A DNA stretch of 64,000 nt from JADLHS01 sp964553795 (GTDB lineage Bacteria > Verrucomicrobiota > Verrucomicrobiia > Limisphaerales > JADLHS01), in NCBI GenBank assembly GCA_964553795.1, contig CAZKMR010000009.1:17745-81744 (forward strand), written 5' to 3'. The position numbers and the translations under genes are program-made. Below are positions 43,516-51,733 of this stretch, in pieces; position 1 is the first letter of the stretch, and every line of letters starts with the position of its first letter. The notes beneath the pieces are model-generated. The model worked only from the letters and a program-made list of their open reading frames with translations. It ran no database searches and had not been told where the DNA came from.

Positions 43516-45360
43516 ATGGATAAGAAATCAACCGCCGTCATTGTTGTCTGCATTCTCCTGATGTTTTTGTGGCAAGGCGTTCTGGTGCCCAAATACTTCA
43601 CCGATCCAGCGCCGACTCCGCCTCCGGGCAGCATCAATACCAATCTCCCCTCGGCCACCACAACTACCGGCACCCAAACGGTTACCACCGCCGAATCTCC
43701 CGCCGCTATCGCAACTCCGGGCAACCTGACCCGCCCCGCGTTCAGCACCAATCAGAGCGAGGAACTGCTGATTGTTACCAACGAAAACGCTCGCTACATC
43801 TTCACGTCCCAAGGCGGCGGTTTGAAAGAAATTCAACTGGTGCAGTTTCGCGAAACCATTACGCGTAAACGCAAGGATACCGTGAGCGTCACCAATGTCG
43901 CCACCCTCAACACGCCGTCGCAATTGCCGGTGTTGGCGATCTTGGGCGACTCCAGTGTGGTGGGCGACGGCGTTTTTACGCTGACCGCGACCGACAGCGG
44001 CGTGCGGGCGGAGAAGACGTTGCCGAACGGTTTGCGCCTGATCAAAGATTTTCATCCCAGCACCAATTACCTCGTCCACGCCACGGTGCGCTGGGAAAAC
44101 CCGACCGCCAATGCCGTCGCATTGCCGACGCGCGAGTGGGTGGTCGGCACCGCCACGCCAATGGGCCCGTCCGACGATGGCAGCGCCGTCGGTTTGATGT
44201 GGTATGACGGCGATGACAGTCACGAAACCCTGACCGCGTATTTCGACAACCGTACGCTGGGATGTTTCCCCGGCACGCCCAAAACCGAATTTCGCGCCGG
44301 TGACAGCAACGTCGTGTGGGTCGCGGCGCACAATCAATTCTTCGCGTTGCTCGCGATGCCGGAGCAACCGGCGCAACAAGTCATTTCCCGCGTCATCCCC
44401 ATGCCGCGCCCGACCGAAGGCCGCTTCAGTTTCCCGGACAAACCGTTGCGCAAAGGATTTGAAACCACGTTCAGTTACCCGGCCACCATTCTCGCCTCCG
44501 GCCAAAACCTCGAGCAGCGTTTCAATCTGTTCATCGGACCGAAGGAGTATCGCACGCTGGCCGCGATTGCCGGACGATACGATAACAACGCCGACCTGGC
44601 GATGGGCTTCGGCTTCTTCGGCTTCTTCTCGAAAGCGCTGCTGCTGGTGATGAACTGGCTGCACAACACGCTGACGATTCCCTACGGCTGGGCGATCATC
44701 GTGCTGACGATTCTACTCAAGATTCTGTTCTGGCCGCTAACCGCCGCCAGCACACGTTCCGCGCAAAAGATGGCGGCCCTCGCGCCGCAACTCACCGCCA
44801 TCAAGGAAAAATACAAAGATGACCCCGCCAAGTTTTCGCAGAAGCAGATGGAGTTCTTCCGCGAGAATAAAATCAATCCGCTCGCCGGTTGTTTGCCGAT
44901 GCTGGTGCAATTGCCGGTGTTCTTCGGCCTGTTTATGATGTTGCGCTCGGCGATCGAATTGCGCGGCGCGAGTTTCTTGTGGGCGGTGGATTTGTCCCAA
45001 TCGGACACGCTGTTCATCATTCCGGGCATCTCCTTCATTCCGTTCCTCAGCACGCCCGAGGGATTGCCGGTCAACCTGATGCCGTTGCTCTACATCGCGA
45101 CGGCCATCTGGCAGACGCACATCACGCCCATGTCGCCCACGATGGACGCCATGCAGCAGAAGTTGATGCGCTGGATGCCGCTGATGTTTCTGGTGTTCCT
45201 CTACAACTTCTCGTCGGGCCTCGCGCTCTACATGACCGTCAACAACCTGTTGACCATCCTGCAAACGTGGTTGATGAAGCGAAATGCGCCGCCCGCGCCC
45301 GTCATCGCCACGCCGACCAAGGCTTCAGTATTGACGCCTGCATCGAAAAAGAAGAAATAG
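43516..45360 (+). CDS. yidC: Membrane protein insertase YidC
   Basis: A 614-aa insertase of the Gram-negative form. The N-terminal helix (STAVIVVCILLMFLWQGVLV) anchors a large periplasmic domain at about 45-360, and the conserved insertase core begins near 370 (LLVMNWLHNTLTIPYGWAII) with ILFWPLTAASTRSAQKMAAL, the catalytic-groove region, NPLAGCLPMLVQLPVFFGLF and a last helix block before the Lys-rich tail ending ASKKKK. The linker after the first helix is rich in Thr/Pro. It starts nine bases after yidD. Confidence 0.97.
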   Translation: MDKKSTAVIVVCILLMFLWQGVLVPKYFTDPAPTPPPGSINTNLPSATTTTGTQTVTTAESPAAIATPGNLTRPAFSTNQSEELLIVTNENARYIFTSQGGGLKEIQLVQFRETITRKRKDTVSVTNVATLNTPSQLPVLAILGDSSVVGDGVFTLTATDSGVRAEKTLPNGLRLIKDFHPSTNYLVHATVRWENPTANAVALPTREWVVGTATPMGPSDDGSAVGLMWYDGDDSHETLTAYFDNRTLGCFPGTPKTEFRAGDSNVVWVAAHNQFFALLAMPEQPAQQVISRVIPMPRPTEGRFSFPDKPLRKGFETTFSYPATILASGQNLEQRFNLFIGPKEYRTLAAIAGRYDNNADLAMGFGFFGFFSKALLLVMNWLHNTLTIPYGWAIIVLTILLKILFWPLTAASTRSAQKMAALAPQLTAIKEKYKDDPAKFSQKQMEFFRENKINPLAGCLPMLVQLPVFFGLFMMLRSAIELRGASFLWAVDLSQSDTLFIIPGISFIPFLSTPEGLPVNLMPLLYIATAIWQTHITPMSPTMDAMQQKLMRWMPLMFLVFLYNFSSGLALYMTVNNLLTILQTWLMKRNAPPAPVIATPTKASVLTPASKKKK

Positions 45361-45379
45361 TCCCCACCCCGATTCATTT

Positions 45380-45829
45380 ATGACTGTGCCACCCAAAGCC
45401 ACGTTGGAAAAACTGCTCGACCTGCTCGGCTTCCCCGCGACCGTCGAAGAACGACAGGACGAGGACGGCATCATGCTCGATGTGAAATCGGAAGATTCCG
45501 GTCGTTTGATCGGGCGACAAGGCCAGACACTGGCGGACTTGCAATACATCGCAAATCGCCTGTTGTTTCAGCAGGATCAAAACGCACCCAAGGTCACGGT
45601 GGACGTGGCCGGCTATCGCTCCCAGGCGCGCGAGGCGTTGGTGAAAAAGGCCCAGGAGGCTGCGGAAAAAGTCCGGCGCTGGGGAGAAATTGTGGAACTC
45701 GAACCGATGACCGCCTACGAACGGCGCATCGTGCATCAGACCCTCAAAGACGATCCGGACATCGAAACTCAAAGCGTCGAAGTGGATGGCACGGACAAGA
45801 AAGCCATTCTGCTCCGCTCCAAACACTGA
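45380..45829 (+). CDS. khpB: KhpB/Jag-type RNA-binding protein (KH-R3H)
   Basis: A 149-aa protein with a KH domain containing SGRLIGRQGQTLADLQYIAN (GxxG loop) and a C-terminal R3H-like region (PMTAYERRIVHQTLKDD) that binds single-stranded nucleic acid. The N-terminal Jag domain of longer homologues is missing, as in many Gram-negatives. It lies 19 bp after yidC, its usual place. The next usual gene, mnmE, is absent. Confidence 0.9.
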   Translation: MTVPPKATLEKLLDLLGFPATVEERQDEDGIMLDVKSEDSGRLIGRQGQTLADLQYIANRLLFQQDQNAPKVTVDVAGYRSQAREALVKKAQEAAEKVRRWGEIVELEPMTAYERRIVHQTLKDDPDIETQSVEVDGTDKKAILLRSKH

Positions 45830-45843
45830 GCGATTTCCGGCGG

Positions 45844-46416
45844 CTACGGGCGCAAATCCTCCGGCGCGTTGACACTGCGGAAACTGGCGGCTGCTTCTGC
45901 TGGAACATCCAGAAACATCGCGAGCTGTTGTTGCACACATGCGCGCGCAAAATCCGTCGGCCCGGCCGCGCCAGTCTTGCGTTCCAATAGATTTGTCGCC
46001 AACGCGAGAGCCGACTTGGGATAAATCGCCGCCAAGGGTTCAATCCGTCCCGCCACTTGCGGAATTACCCCGCCAATTTGCTCCCGGGCGTCAAGAAGCC
46101 AGCGCAACACTTCGACTTTCATCGCTGGCATATCCACAGCCAGCACGAGCAACCGCGGTGAACTTGCCACTGCCAAGCCTTGTTCGATACCCGCCAAGGG
46201 ACCAGCATCGCGAATTCGATCCGTAACGACGCGACAATCCAACTTGGAATAGTCTGCATCCGCCCGACCCGAAATAATCACCTCGCAAGCCCCGACGTCG
46301 CGCACGAGTTGAACCTGCCGCGCCAGCAAACTTTGTCCTGCCAGCTCCAGCCACGCCTTGTCGCGGCCCATGCGCGACGATTTTCCTCCGGCGAGAATGA
46401 GGGCACTGAAGTTCAT
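45844..46416 (-). CDS. mobA: Molybdenum cofactor guanylyltransferase
   Basis: A 190-aa nucleotidyltransferase that attaches GMP to molybdopterin to give the MGD form of the cofactor. The N-terminal signature LILAGGKSSRMGRDKAWLEL, then VVTDRIRDAGPLAGIEQGLA and LAVDMPAM (normally CDMP) are seen. The ATG at 46416 overlaps the stop of the MOSC gene (ATGA). The reading frame stays open upstream to 46533, but that is antisense-like sequence within the MOSC gene. Confidence 0.88.
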   Translation of the reverse strand: MNFSALILAGGKSSRMGRDKAWLELAGQSLLARQVQLVRDVGACEVIISGRADADYSKLDCRVVTDRIRDAGPLAGIEQGLAVASSPRLLVLAVDMPAMKVEVLRWLLDAREQIGGVIPQVAGRIEPLAAIYPKSALALATNLLERKTGAAGPTDFARACVQQQLAMFLDVPAEAAASFRSVNAPEDLRP

Positions 46417-46892
46417 GCCGCCACGCGCAGTACGCCGCTGGACAAAATCCGCGCCCGCAACCCTCCGTGCCCGTGGAGCGCGGCCTCCGCCCCGGGCGCG
46501 ATCACCTGATTCATCCAGTGACAGGGGCTGCACTCGCTCACGCCTTCAAACTCAATTCCCTGAATCGCGAAGCGTTGCCCGATCAATGAATTCAAATCCA
46601 CACCCCGCGTAATCACGTTACGCCGCGTCACCCCGGCGGTTTTGTCGGCTACCCCCAATTTTTCGCAGACCGCACCGAACACTTCACCCGAAAGGAAGGT
46701 GACTTGCCCTTTGTAGTTTTCTTTGAAGTCAAAAAAACGGTCGCCGCGCAACCCGCGGCCCGCCACGCATTCCACCTCATTCACTGCCAGAGTGGGAAAT
46801 AGGCCGGGCGGCTCGTCGTGGTGACCAAAAAAATTATGCCCGGGCGAAATGTAAATTCCCACCACGCGAATCGGTTCATGACGCACCGCCAT
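46413..46892 (-). CDS. MOSC domain protein
   Basis: A 159-aa protein with the MOSC fold, found in molybdenum cofactor sulfurases and in small stand-alone proteins of the pathway. Visible pieces are RVVGIYISPGHNFFG, VECVAGRGLRGDRFFDFKEN and the Cys-containing EGVSECSPCHWMNQVIAPG, with HGHGGLRARILSSGVL at the end. Probably a carrier or transferase step before MobA. Start ATG 46892 chosen; the frame continues to 47066 with no homology. It precedes mobA and is coupled to it. Confidence 0.82.
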   Translation of the reverse strand: MAVRHEPIRVVGIYISPGHNFFGHHDEPPGLFPTLAVNEVECVAGRGLRGDRFFDFKENYKGQVTFLSGEVFGAVCEKLGVADKTAGVTRRNVITRGVDLNSLIGQRFAIQGIEFEGVSECSPCHWMNQVIAPGAEAALHGHGGLRARILSSGVLRVAA

Positions 46893-47168
46893 GCGAGAAC
46901 AGTAATGACGCCATCCGTCCACCGCAACCCCCGCTGGCAGGCTCAGAGACTCCCGGCAGGTCCGCTTGATTGACAACAACTTGCACACCGCCAGCAAAGA
47001 TAATCCTTGCGTTTCTGGGAAAAACCGGCAGGCTCGCCCACGTCTGTAGATGCTTTTAGCTTCCACGTCATGGTAAATCCTCAGGTGAACCTTCGTTCAG
47101 TGATGATTTGAAACCCGGCAGTCGGGAACAGTCTGGTAGAGCAGAGTTAGTCTAGGACAGTATTATTA

Positions 47169-47501
47169 ATGAGCACCAAACTGTTTGTGGGAAATCTTTC
47201 CTTCAACACCACTGAAAACGACTTGTCGGACGCGTTCGCCGCGCACGGCACAGTTGTCGAAGCCAACCTGATGATGGACCGCATGAGCGGCCGTCCGCGT
47301 GGTTTCGGTTTCGTCACCATGGGTTCGCCCGAAGAAGCCCAAAAAGCGATCGACGCCATGAACGGCCAGCAACTCGATGGTCGCGCCTTGACCGTGAACA
47401 TCGCCCGTCCGCGCGAAGAGCGTCCGGCCGGCGGCGGTGGTGGTCGCGGACCGCGCCGTGAATTCGGCGGAGACCGTGGCGGTCGCGGCGGTCGTTATTA
47501 A
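47169..47501 (+). CDS. RRM RNA-binding protein with glycine-rich tail
   Basis: A 110-aa protein with one RNA recognition motif: RNP2 KLFVGNLSF at about 4-12 and RNP1 RGFGFVTM at about 43-50. The C-terminal ~30 residues are Arg/Gly-rich (REERPAGGGGGRGPRREFGG then GGRGGRY), like the RGG box of plant and cyanobacterial cold-induced Rbp proteins. It likely acts as an RNA chaperone. A strong intrinsic terminator follows, so the gene is expressed as its own unit. Confidence 0.93.
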   Translation: MSTKLFVGNLSFNTTENDLSDAFAAHGTVVEANLMMDRMSGRPRGFGFVTMGSPEEAQKAIDAMNGQQLDGRALTVNIARPREERPAGGGGGRGPRREFGGDRGGRGGRY

Positions 47502-47531
47502 TTTGCAACGAGCATAACGCATTTTTCACCA

Positions 47532-47565
47532 GCGGGGCTCGGCTCAATCCGGCCCCGCTTTTTTT
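47532..47565 (+). terminator. Intrinsic terminator of the RRM gene
   Basis: GCGGGGC at 47532-47538 pairs perfectly with GCCCCGC at 47552-47558, followed by seven T (47559-47565). It lies 31 bp after the stop codon. Confidence 0.92.
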
Positions 47566-47621
47566 CGTCGCATAGCTCCGCCCCCTTGGCGGTGCATGCC
47601 CAACGCCAACCAAAGGAATTT

Positions 47622-47837
47622 ATGAAAGAAGAGCATATTGAAGTAGAAGGGAACATTCACACCGTCCTGCCGGGCACGATGTTCCGGGTGGAACTCGACA
47701 ACAAGCACCTGGTCCTCGCCACAATTTGCGGCAAGATGCGCAAACGGTTCGTGCGGCTCACCGCCGGCGACCGCGTCAAAATGGAAATGTCGCCCTACGA
47801 CCTGAACAAGGGCCGCATCACCTGGCGACTCCGCTAA
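47622..47837 (+). CDS. infA: Translation initiation factor IF-1
   Basis: A 71-aa S1-fold factor that binds the ribosomal A site at initiation. The sequence MKEEHIEVEGNIHTVLPGTM and VLATICGKMRKRFVRLTAGD, then VKMEMSPYDLNKGRITWRLR match the family end to end. AAGGAA lies five bases before the ATG at 47622; the in-frame ATG at 47586 has no support. It overlaps the convergent YkgJ-type gene by four bases. Confidence 0.96.
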   Translation: MKEEHIEVEGNIHTVLPGTMFRVELDNKHLVLATICGKMRKRFVRLTAGDRVKMEMSPYDLNKGRITWRLR

Positions 47838-48268
47838 ACCGCTTCCGCGGCGGCGTGACTGGTCCCCGGATCGCGCCGCAGAATTTTCCGCACCGCTTCC
47901 GGACTTCGCCCCGTCGCGCTTGAGACCAGGCGCACGTAATCCTCCTCACTGACCTCGCGCGGAATGGCGCGACAATACTTCTCCGCGGCAGGATATTTCC
48001 ACAGATTCGGAAAATCCCGGCACTGCTGTGGCTTCACGGGTTGAATGGAACAAAGATTTCCCTCCAACAACGCACACGCGCCGTCCGCCTTTTCCTGCAA
48101 GGCCAAACCGCGCCGATCCTGTTGCAGTCGGGTGTAGCGCTGGATGAAATCGGATTCGCTGAGTTGGAGAAATGCCGCGATGCGCGTGATCTCCGCTTCG
48201 GTCAACCGCACCTGCCCGGGCCAACGACAACAGGCCGTGCAACGTTGGCAGTCGTGATAGATGGGCAT
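47834..48268 (-). CDS. YkgJ-family cysteine cluster protein
   Basis: A 144-aa protein with the CxxCxxCC motif CQRCTACCRWPG at about 7-18 and two further Cys-containing segments (ACALLEGNLCSI, CRDFPNLWKYPAAEKYCRA). This is the zinc- or iron-chelating cysteine cluster family (UPF0153), function unknown. A metal-bound structural role is likely. It lies 6 bp after galK on the same strand and may be cotranscribed with it. Confidence 0.88.
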   Translation of the reverse strand: MPIYHDCQRCTACCRWPGQVRLTEAEITRIAAFLQLSESDFIQRYTRLQQDRRGLALQEKADGACALLEGNLCSIQPVKPQQCRDFPNLWKYPAAEKYCRAIPREVSEEDYVRLVSSATGRSPEAVRKILRRDPGTSHAAAEAV

Positions 48269-48274
48269 TGCAGA

Positions 48275-49465
48275 TTAATTCGCCCCGTCCACCACCTGAC
48301 ACACCAGCGGCGTCATTTTTACACCGGTCTGCTTCTCGTAGCCGGCTTCCATGTGCGCCATGAAGCTTTCGACTTCATGATGCGTGACCATGTTGATGGT
48401 TGCGCCGCCGAAACCGCCGCCGGTCAATCGCGCGCCGAGACATGCCCGGTGCTGCTGCGCTAGGTCCACGAGAACGTCGAGTTCCTTTGTGCTGTTCTTC
48501 AAGAAGTCGCGCGAGCTTTCGTGGCTTTGGAACATGTATTGGCCGAACTGCCCCATGTCGCCGCCGCGCAACGCTTTCTCGCCCGCCACCACCCGCGCGA
48601 TCTCACTCACCACGTGATGCGCGCATTCAAATTCGCGCGGTGTCAGTTTGGCCTTCGCGGCGATCACGTCCTTCAACTCGACCGTACGCAGAAATTTCGC
48701 GCCCAACTTGCGCGCGGCGGCTTCGCAATTGTCGCGCAGTTCCTTGTATTCCCCGCCGACGAGTTCGTGCTTCACGAGCGAATTGCACACCACCATGGCG
48801 ATGCCCGAGAGCGGCGCGTGCGTGACGGTCAGCGACGCACAATCAATCTCCATCACATGCGACTGCTTGCCGAACAAGGACGAGGTCTGATCGAGAATAC
48901 CGCAGGGTACGCCGACAAACTCGTTTTCCGCCGCGCGACAAAGCTTGGCAAAATTCATTCGCTCGGTCGGCGAGACGTTGGGCAATTGGCCGCGCTCATC
49001 CGGCTTGGGTGGCGTGCCCAAGCCAATGTCGCCGAGCGTGAAGGGGTGCAGGCGCCGCAGCGTCATGGCGGTGGCCACTTCCAGTGCGGCGGAACTGCTC
49101 ATGCCCGCGCCCATCGGCAGCGTGCTGTGAATGGCCGCGCTGAATCCGGTGAAATGCACTCCGCGCTTTTTCAGTTGGTCCAACACCCCCTTCACGTAAT
49201 TCGCCCAACTGGCCGCCGGATTCGGCTTGATGTCGTTGACCGAAAAAATTTCCGCCGTCGGGAACGCGGTTGAAATCAGTTCCACTTTGCCGTCGGTGCG
49301 GGGCGCCGCGGCAATGGAGATGTATTTGTCCACCGCCACGGACATGACCAGGCCGTTGTTGTAATCGGTATGATTACCGAGCACCTCGAGGCGGCCGGGA
49401 GCTTTGACTTGGTGAGTCGGCGTTTGTTTGAAATGACTTCTAAAGAGTGAGACTGCGTCTTGCAT
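48275..49465 (-). CDS. galK: Galactokinase
   Basis: A 396-aa GHMP kinase that phosphorylates galactose to galactose-1-phosphate, the first Leloir step. The galactokinase signature is visible as PGRLEVLGNHTDYNNGLVMS, the ATP-binding LPMGAGMSSSAALEVATAM and the C-terminal GARLTGGGFGGATINMV. Length is normal. galT and galE are not adjacent. A role in using galactose released from the galactan degraded at 12-24 kb is attractive but only inferred. Confidence 0.95.
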   Translation of the reverse strand: MQDAVSLFRSHFKQTPTHQVKAPGRLEVLGNHTDYNNGLVMSVAVDKYISIAAAPRTDGKVELISTAFPTAEIFSVNDIKPNPAASWANYVKGVLDQLKKRGVHFTGFSAAIHSTLPMGAGMSSSAALEVATAMTLRRLHPFTLGDIGLGTPPKPDERGQLPNVSPTERMNFAKLCRAAENEFVGVPCGILDQTSSLFGKQSHVMEIDCASLTVTHAPLSGIAMVVCNSLVKHELVGGEYKELRDNCEAAARKLGAKFLRTVELKDVIAAKAKLTPREFECAHHVVSEIARVVAGEKALRGGDMGQFGQYMFQSHESSRDFLKNSTKELDVLVDLAQQHRACLGARLTGGGFGGATINMVTHHEVESFMAHMEAGYEKQTGVKMTPLVCQVVDGAN

Positions 49466-49496
49466 GAGTTGTGATGAATGCGGCGTGGCTGATCAG

Positions 49497-49772
49497 TTAT
49501 AAACGGTCAAATTGGCGTGCGAGCGCAAAATCCTTCTCCGTCAATCCGCCGGCGTCATGCGTGGTCAACGTCAACGTCACTTTATTCCAGCGAATGTCAA
49601 TGTCGGGATGATGCCACGCTTTCTCGGCCAGTTTGGCGACGGCGGTGACGAATTTGATGGCGGCGGGAAAATCTTTGAACTCGAAGGTGCGGGTGATGGT
49701 TTTGCCGGAGCGTCGCCACTCCGGCACCGTGGTGAGCGCGGATTTGATTTCGGCAGCGGCCAATTTTTTCAC
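49497..49772 (-). CDS. Pterin-4a-carbinolamine dehydratase
   Basis: A 91-aa protein with the PCD/DCoH motif KAWHHPDIDIRWNKVTLTLT followed by THDAGGLTEKDFALARQFD. It recycles 4a-hydroxytetrahydropterin formed by aromatic amino acid hydroxylases; in bacteria without one it may serve in molybdopterin or pterin metabolism. The three conserved residues (His-His-Pro in the motif and a later His) are present. It lies 31 bp upstream of galK on the same strand. Confidence 0.92.
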   Translation of the reverse strand: MKKLAAAEIKSALTTVPEWRRSGKTITRTFEFKDFPAAIKFVTAVAKLAEKAWHHPDIDIRWNKVTLTLTTHDAGGLTEKDFALARQFDRL

Positions 49773-49830
49773 GCGCTCTTAATGCCAGAACCGCGCCCGG
49801 GGGTCACGTGCAAAGCCGCCAAAACCTGCG

Positions 49831-50238
49831 TCAGAATTGGCGCCCAATCACCGGCGGTTGCTGGTTCGCCGCCTCGTCGCGCCGGGCGCGATTCATGACG
49901 CTCCAACTGGTGAGCAGCGCCCAGAGCCATGCGACCCCAAACACAGCCATTCCCAATAACGCCCAGCGCGCGGCCAGCCAGAGTCCCAATAACGCCCCGG
50001 CGGGATCATCACCATTGGTTAACAGCGACCAATGCTGCCACGCCCACACGAAGAACCGCACTCCGTGCCAGGTCGTCAGCGTGAGTCCGCTCAGGGTAAG
50101 CGTCACTTGAGGATAGCCAATCCAGCGGCCCGCCAGCAGTGAGCCGCTGCCGGGAAAAACGAGATTGGCGGTGCAACACGCCCACGCGACACCGCGACTC
50201 AGGTTTCGGCCATCACCCAAACGCAGGGAAAACTTCAT
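49831..50238 (-). CDS. Membrane protein, unknown
   Basis: A 135-aa protein with about three hydrophobic segments (VAWACCTANLVFPGSGSLLA, VTLTLSGLTLTTWHGVRFFV, LAARWALLGMAVFGVAWLWA) and a polar tail ending PPVIGRQF. The opening segment with NLVFPGSGSLLAGRW resembles small membrane proteins that occur next to DUF2752 proteins. I do not recognise the family with confidence. It follows the DUF2752 gene by seven bases on the same strand. Confidence 0.55.
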   Translation of the reverse strand: MKFSLRLGDGRNLSRGVAWACCTANLVFPGSGSLLAGRWIGYPQVTLTLSGLTLTTWHGVRFFVWAWQHWSLLTNGDDPAGALLGLWLAARWALLGMAVFGVAWLWALLTSWSVMNRARRDEAANQQPPVIGRQF

Positions 50239-50245
50239 GCCTGCG

Positions 50246-50677
50246 CTAGGGTCGTAGCCAGCCGAAGCCAGGCAGATTTCGCAGCACGCCGAAAATGATC
50301 ACCGCGCTGCACAAGACCCACGGCCACGTATGATGTTTGAAGGGAGCGATCTTCCGGCGACCCGAGTACCGATTCCAGAGGAATTGCGCCAGAAACCAAA
50401 GCGCGACCGGCAGCAGCACAACCAGGAGCGCGTTGTGTTGCAACGCCGTCGCCAGATTTCCGTGAAGTAATTGGTGCAATGCTCGTTGCCCGCCGCAACC
50501 CGGGCAATCCCAACCGCTGACGGCATGAAAGACACAGCGCGGGAATAGCTGGTGCTCCGCCGGGTTGAATCGAAAGAGCAGAAATAAACCCGTCGCCACC
50601 AAAACCCCCGCCGCGCCGCTGACCAACCAGAATCGGATCGGCCGCGGATTGGGAGAATGGCAGGTTGCGAGGTTCAT
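50246..50677 (-). CDS. DUF2752 membrane protein
   Basis: A 143-aa protein with three or four membrane helices and the family motif GWDCPGCGGQRALHQLLHGN, in which CPGCGGTRA is the usual form. Function unknown; in other bacteria it is found near TM2 and GYF-type proteins, as here. The N-terminus has a hydrophobic segment (FWLVSGAAGVLVATGLFLLF). It forms a compact leftward group with the GYF-domain genes. Confidence 0.85.
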   Translation of the reverse strand: MNLATCHSPNPRPIRFWLVSGAAGVLVATGLFLLFRFNPAEHQLFPRCVFHAVSGWDCPGCGGQRALHQLLHGNLATALQHNALLVVLLPVALWFLAQFLWNRYSGRRKIAPFKHHTWPWVLCSAVIIFGVLRNLPGFGWLRP

Positions 50678-50690
50678 GCTGCTGCCACGA

Positions 50691-51158
50691 TTACATATTG
50701 CCGCTTCCAGCGGCCATCATGGCCGCGATTTGAATGGCGATCCAAATGCCGTTCGTCAGCAAACCGACGCCGAAACCGATCCAGCACCACATCTTGGCTT
50801 TGGAGGAGGAATCCTGCGCCCCGGCAAAATCACCCACGCTGAGTTTCGATTTGACCTGCGCGGCATAAACAATCGCTACCACACCAAACGGCAAGCAACA
50901 GCAAAGCGTGACGACGATCGATTGCCACAAATAGTTCGGGAGGTCGCCGCTCACTGGTTGTGAGGGCAGGCGCGGCATGGCTGTGCCCGTGGGGGCGTTG
51001 GCCAACTCGGGAATCTCTGCCACGGTCTTCCAGTCCTCCTGGCCTTCCGGCAATACTTTGGATTGCTGATTCAACCGCCCTTCCGCCAGCCATTGCTGCA
51101 TTTGCTGCACGCTGACCGGCCCGTATTCTTTGCCATCGGCTCCAATGATTTTATACAT
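50691..51158 (-). CDS. GYF domain and dispanin/CD225-type membrane protein
   Basis: A 155-aa protein. Residues 1-50 form a GYF_2-type domain (MYKIIGADGKEYGPVSVQQM and DWKTVAEIPEL), probably binding proline-rich partners. The rest is a two-helix membrane module with LWQSIVVTLCCCLPFGVVAI and a YAAQVKSKLSVGDFAGAQDS loop, as in bacterial CD225/DUF4190-like proteins. A paralogous N-terminal domain sits in the next gene upstream, suggesting a duplicated module attached to different membrane parts. Function unknown. Confidence 0.8.
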   Translation of the reverse strand: MYKIIGADGKEYGPVSVQQMQQWLAEGRLNQQSKVLPEGQEDWKTVAEIPELANAPTGTAMPRLPSQPVSGDLPNYLWQSIVVTLCCCLPFGVVAIVYAAQVKSKLSVGDFAGAQDSSSKAKMWCWIGFGVGLLTNGIWIAIQIAAMMAAGSGNM

Positions 51159-51191
51159 GATATCAGTTTTGTTGGATGAATTTTCCGGCGC

Positions 51192-51650
51192 TTAAAACCA
51201 CTCCTTCCGTCCGTCCACATACGTCCGCACAAATTCCTCGTCCGACTTGGTGAGATAGAGAATTCCCTCGATCAATCCGATGATCCCGAACACCGGCGCC
51301 GCGATTCCGCACGTCAAAACGGAGACCAACAGCATGATCAATCCCGCGCCGGTGTAGCCCAGGATGAATTTATGAATGCCCAGCGCCCCAATCAAAATAC
51401 CGCAGACTCCGGCCGCCACTTTCTTCGAGGCGCGATCCGCTGCCGACGGCGGGCGCAAGGCCGACGAAACCGGCGGCTCGGTCGCGGTAAAATTCAATTC
51501 CGGATACGAACCGAGCGGCTGCCACTCGCCGCCTGCCTCCGGACGCACGCGGGTTTGCGCGCCCACGCGCCCTTGGGCCATCCATTCGCGTAATTGCTCG
51601 CGACTGACCGGCCCGTATTCGTTGCCGTCTGCCCCAATGATTTTATACAT
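51192..51650 (-). CDS. GYF domain and TM2 membrane protein
   Basis: A 152-aa protein with an N-terminal GYF_2-type domain (MYKIIGADGNEYGPVSREQL, REWMAQGRV) nearly the same as that of the downstream gene, followed by a TM2 domain: KKVAAGVCGILIGALGIHKF, YTGAGLIMLLVSVLTCG and a short C-terminal tail ending DGRKEWF. TM2 proteins are widespread with unknown function. It lies 33 bp from the paralogue on the same strand. Confidence 0.85.
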   Translation of the reverse strand: MYKIIGADGNEYGPVSREQLREWMAQGRVGAQTRVRPEAGGEWQPLGSYPELNFTATEPPVSSALRPPSAADRASKKVAAGVCGILIGALGIHKFILGYTGAGLIMLLVSVLTCGIAAPVFGIIGLIEGILYLTKSDEEFVRTYVDGRKEWF

Positions 51651-51733
51651 GAGAAAATCCTGTCGGTGAAACGCGCGTCGCGCCTATCCGTAACGGGCAA
51701 GCCGCCATTATGCAAGCGCGGAAACCGCGGGCC

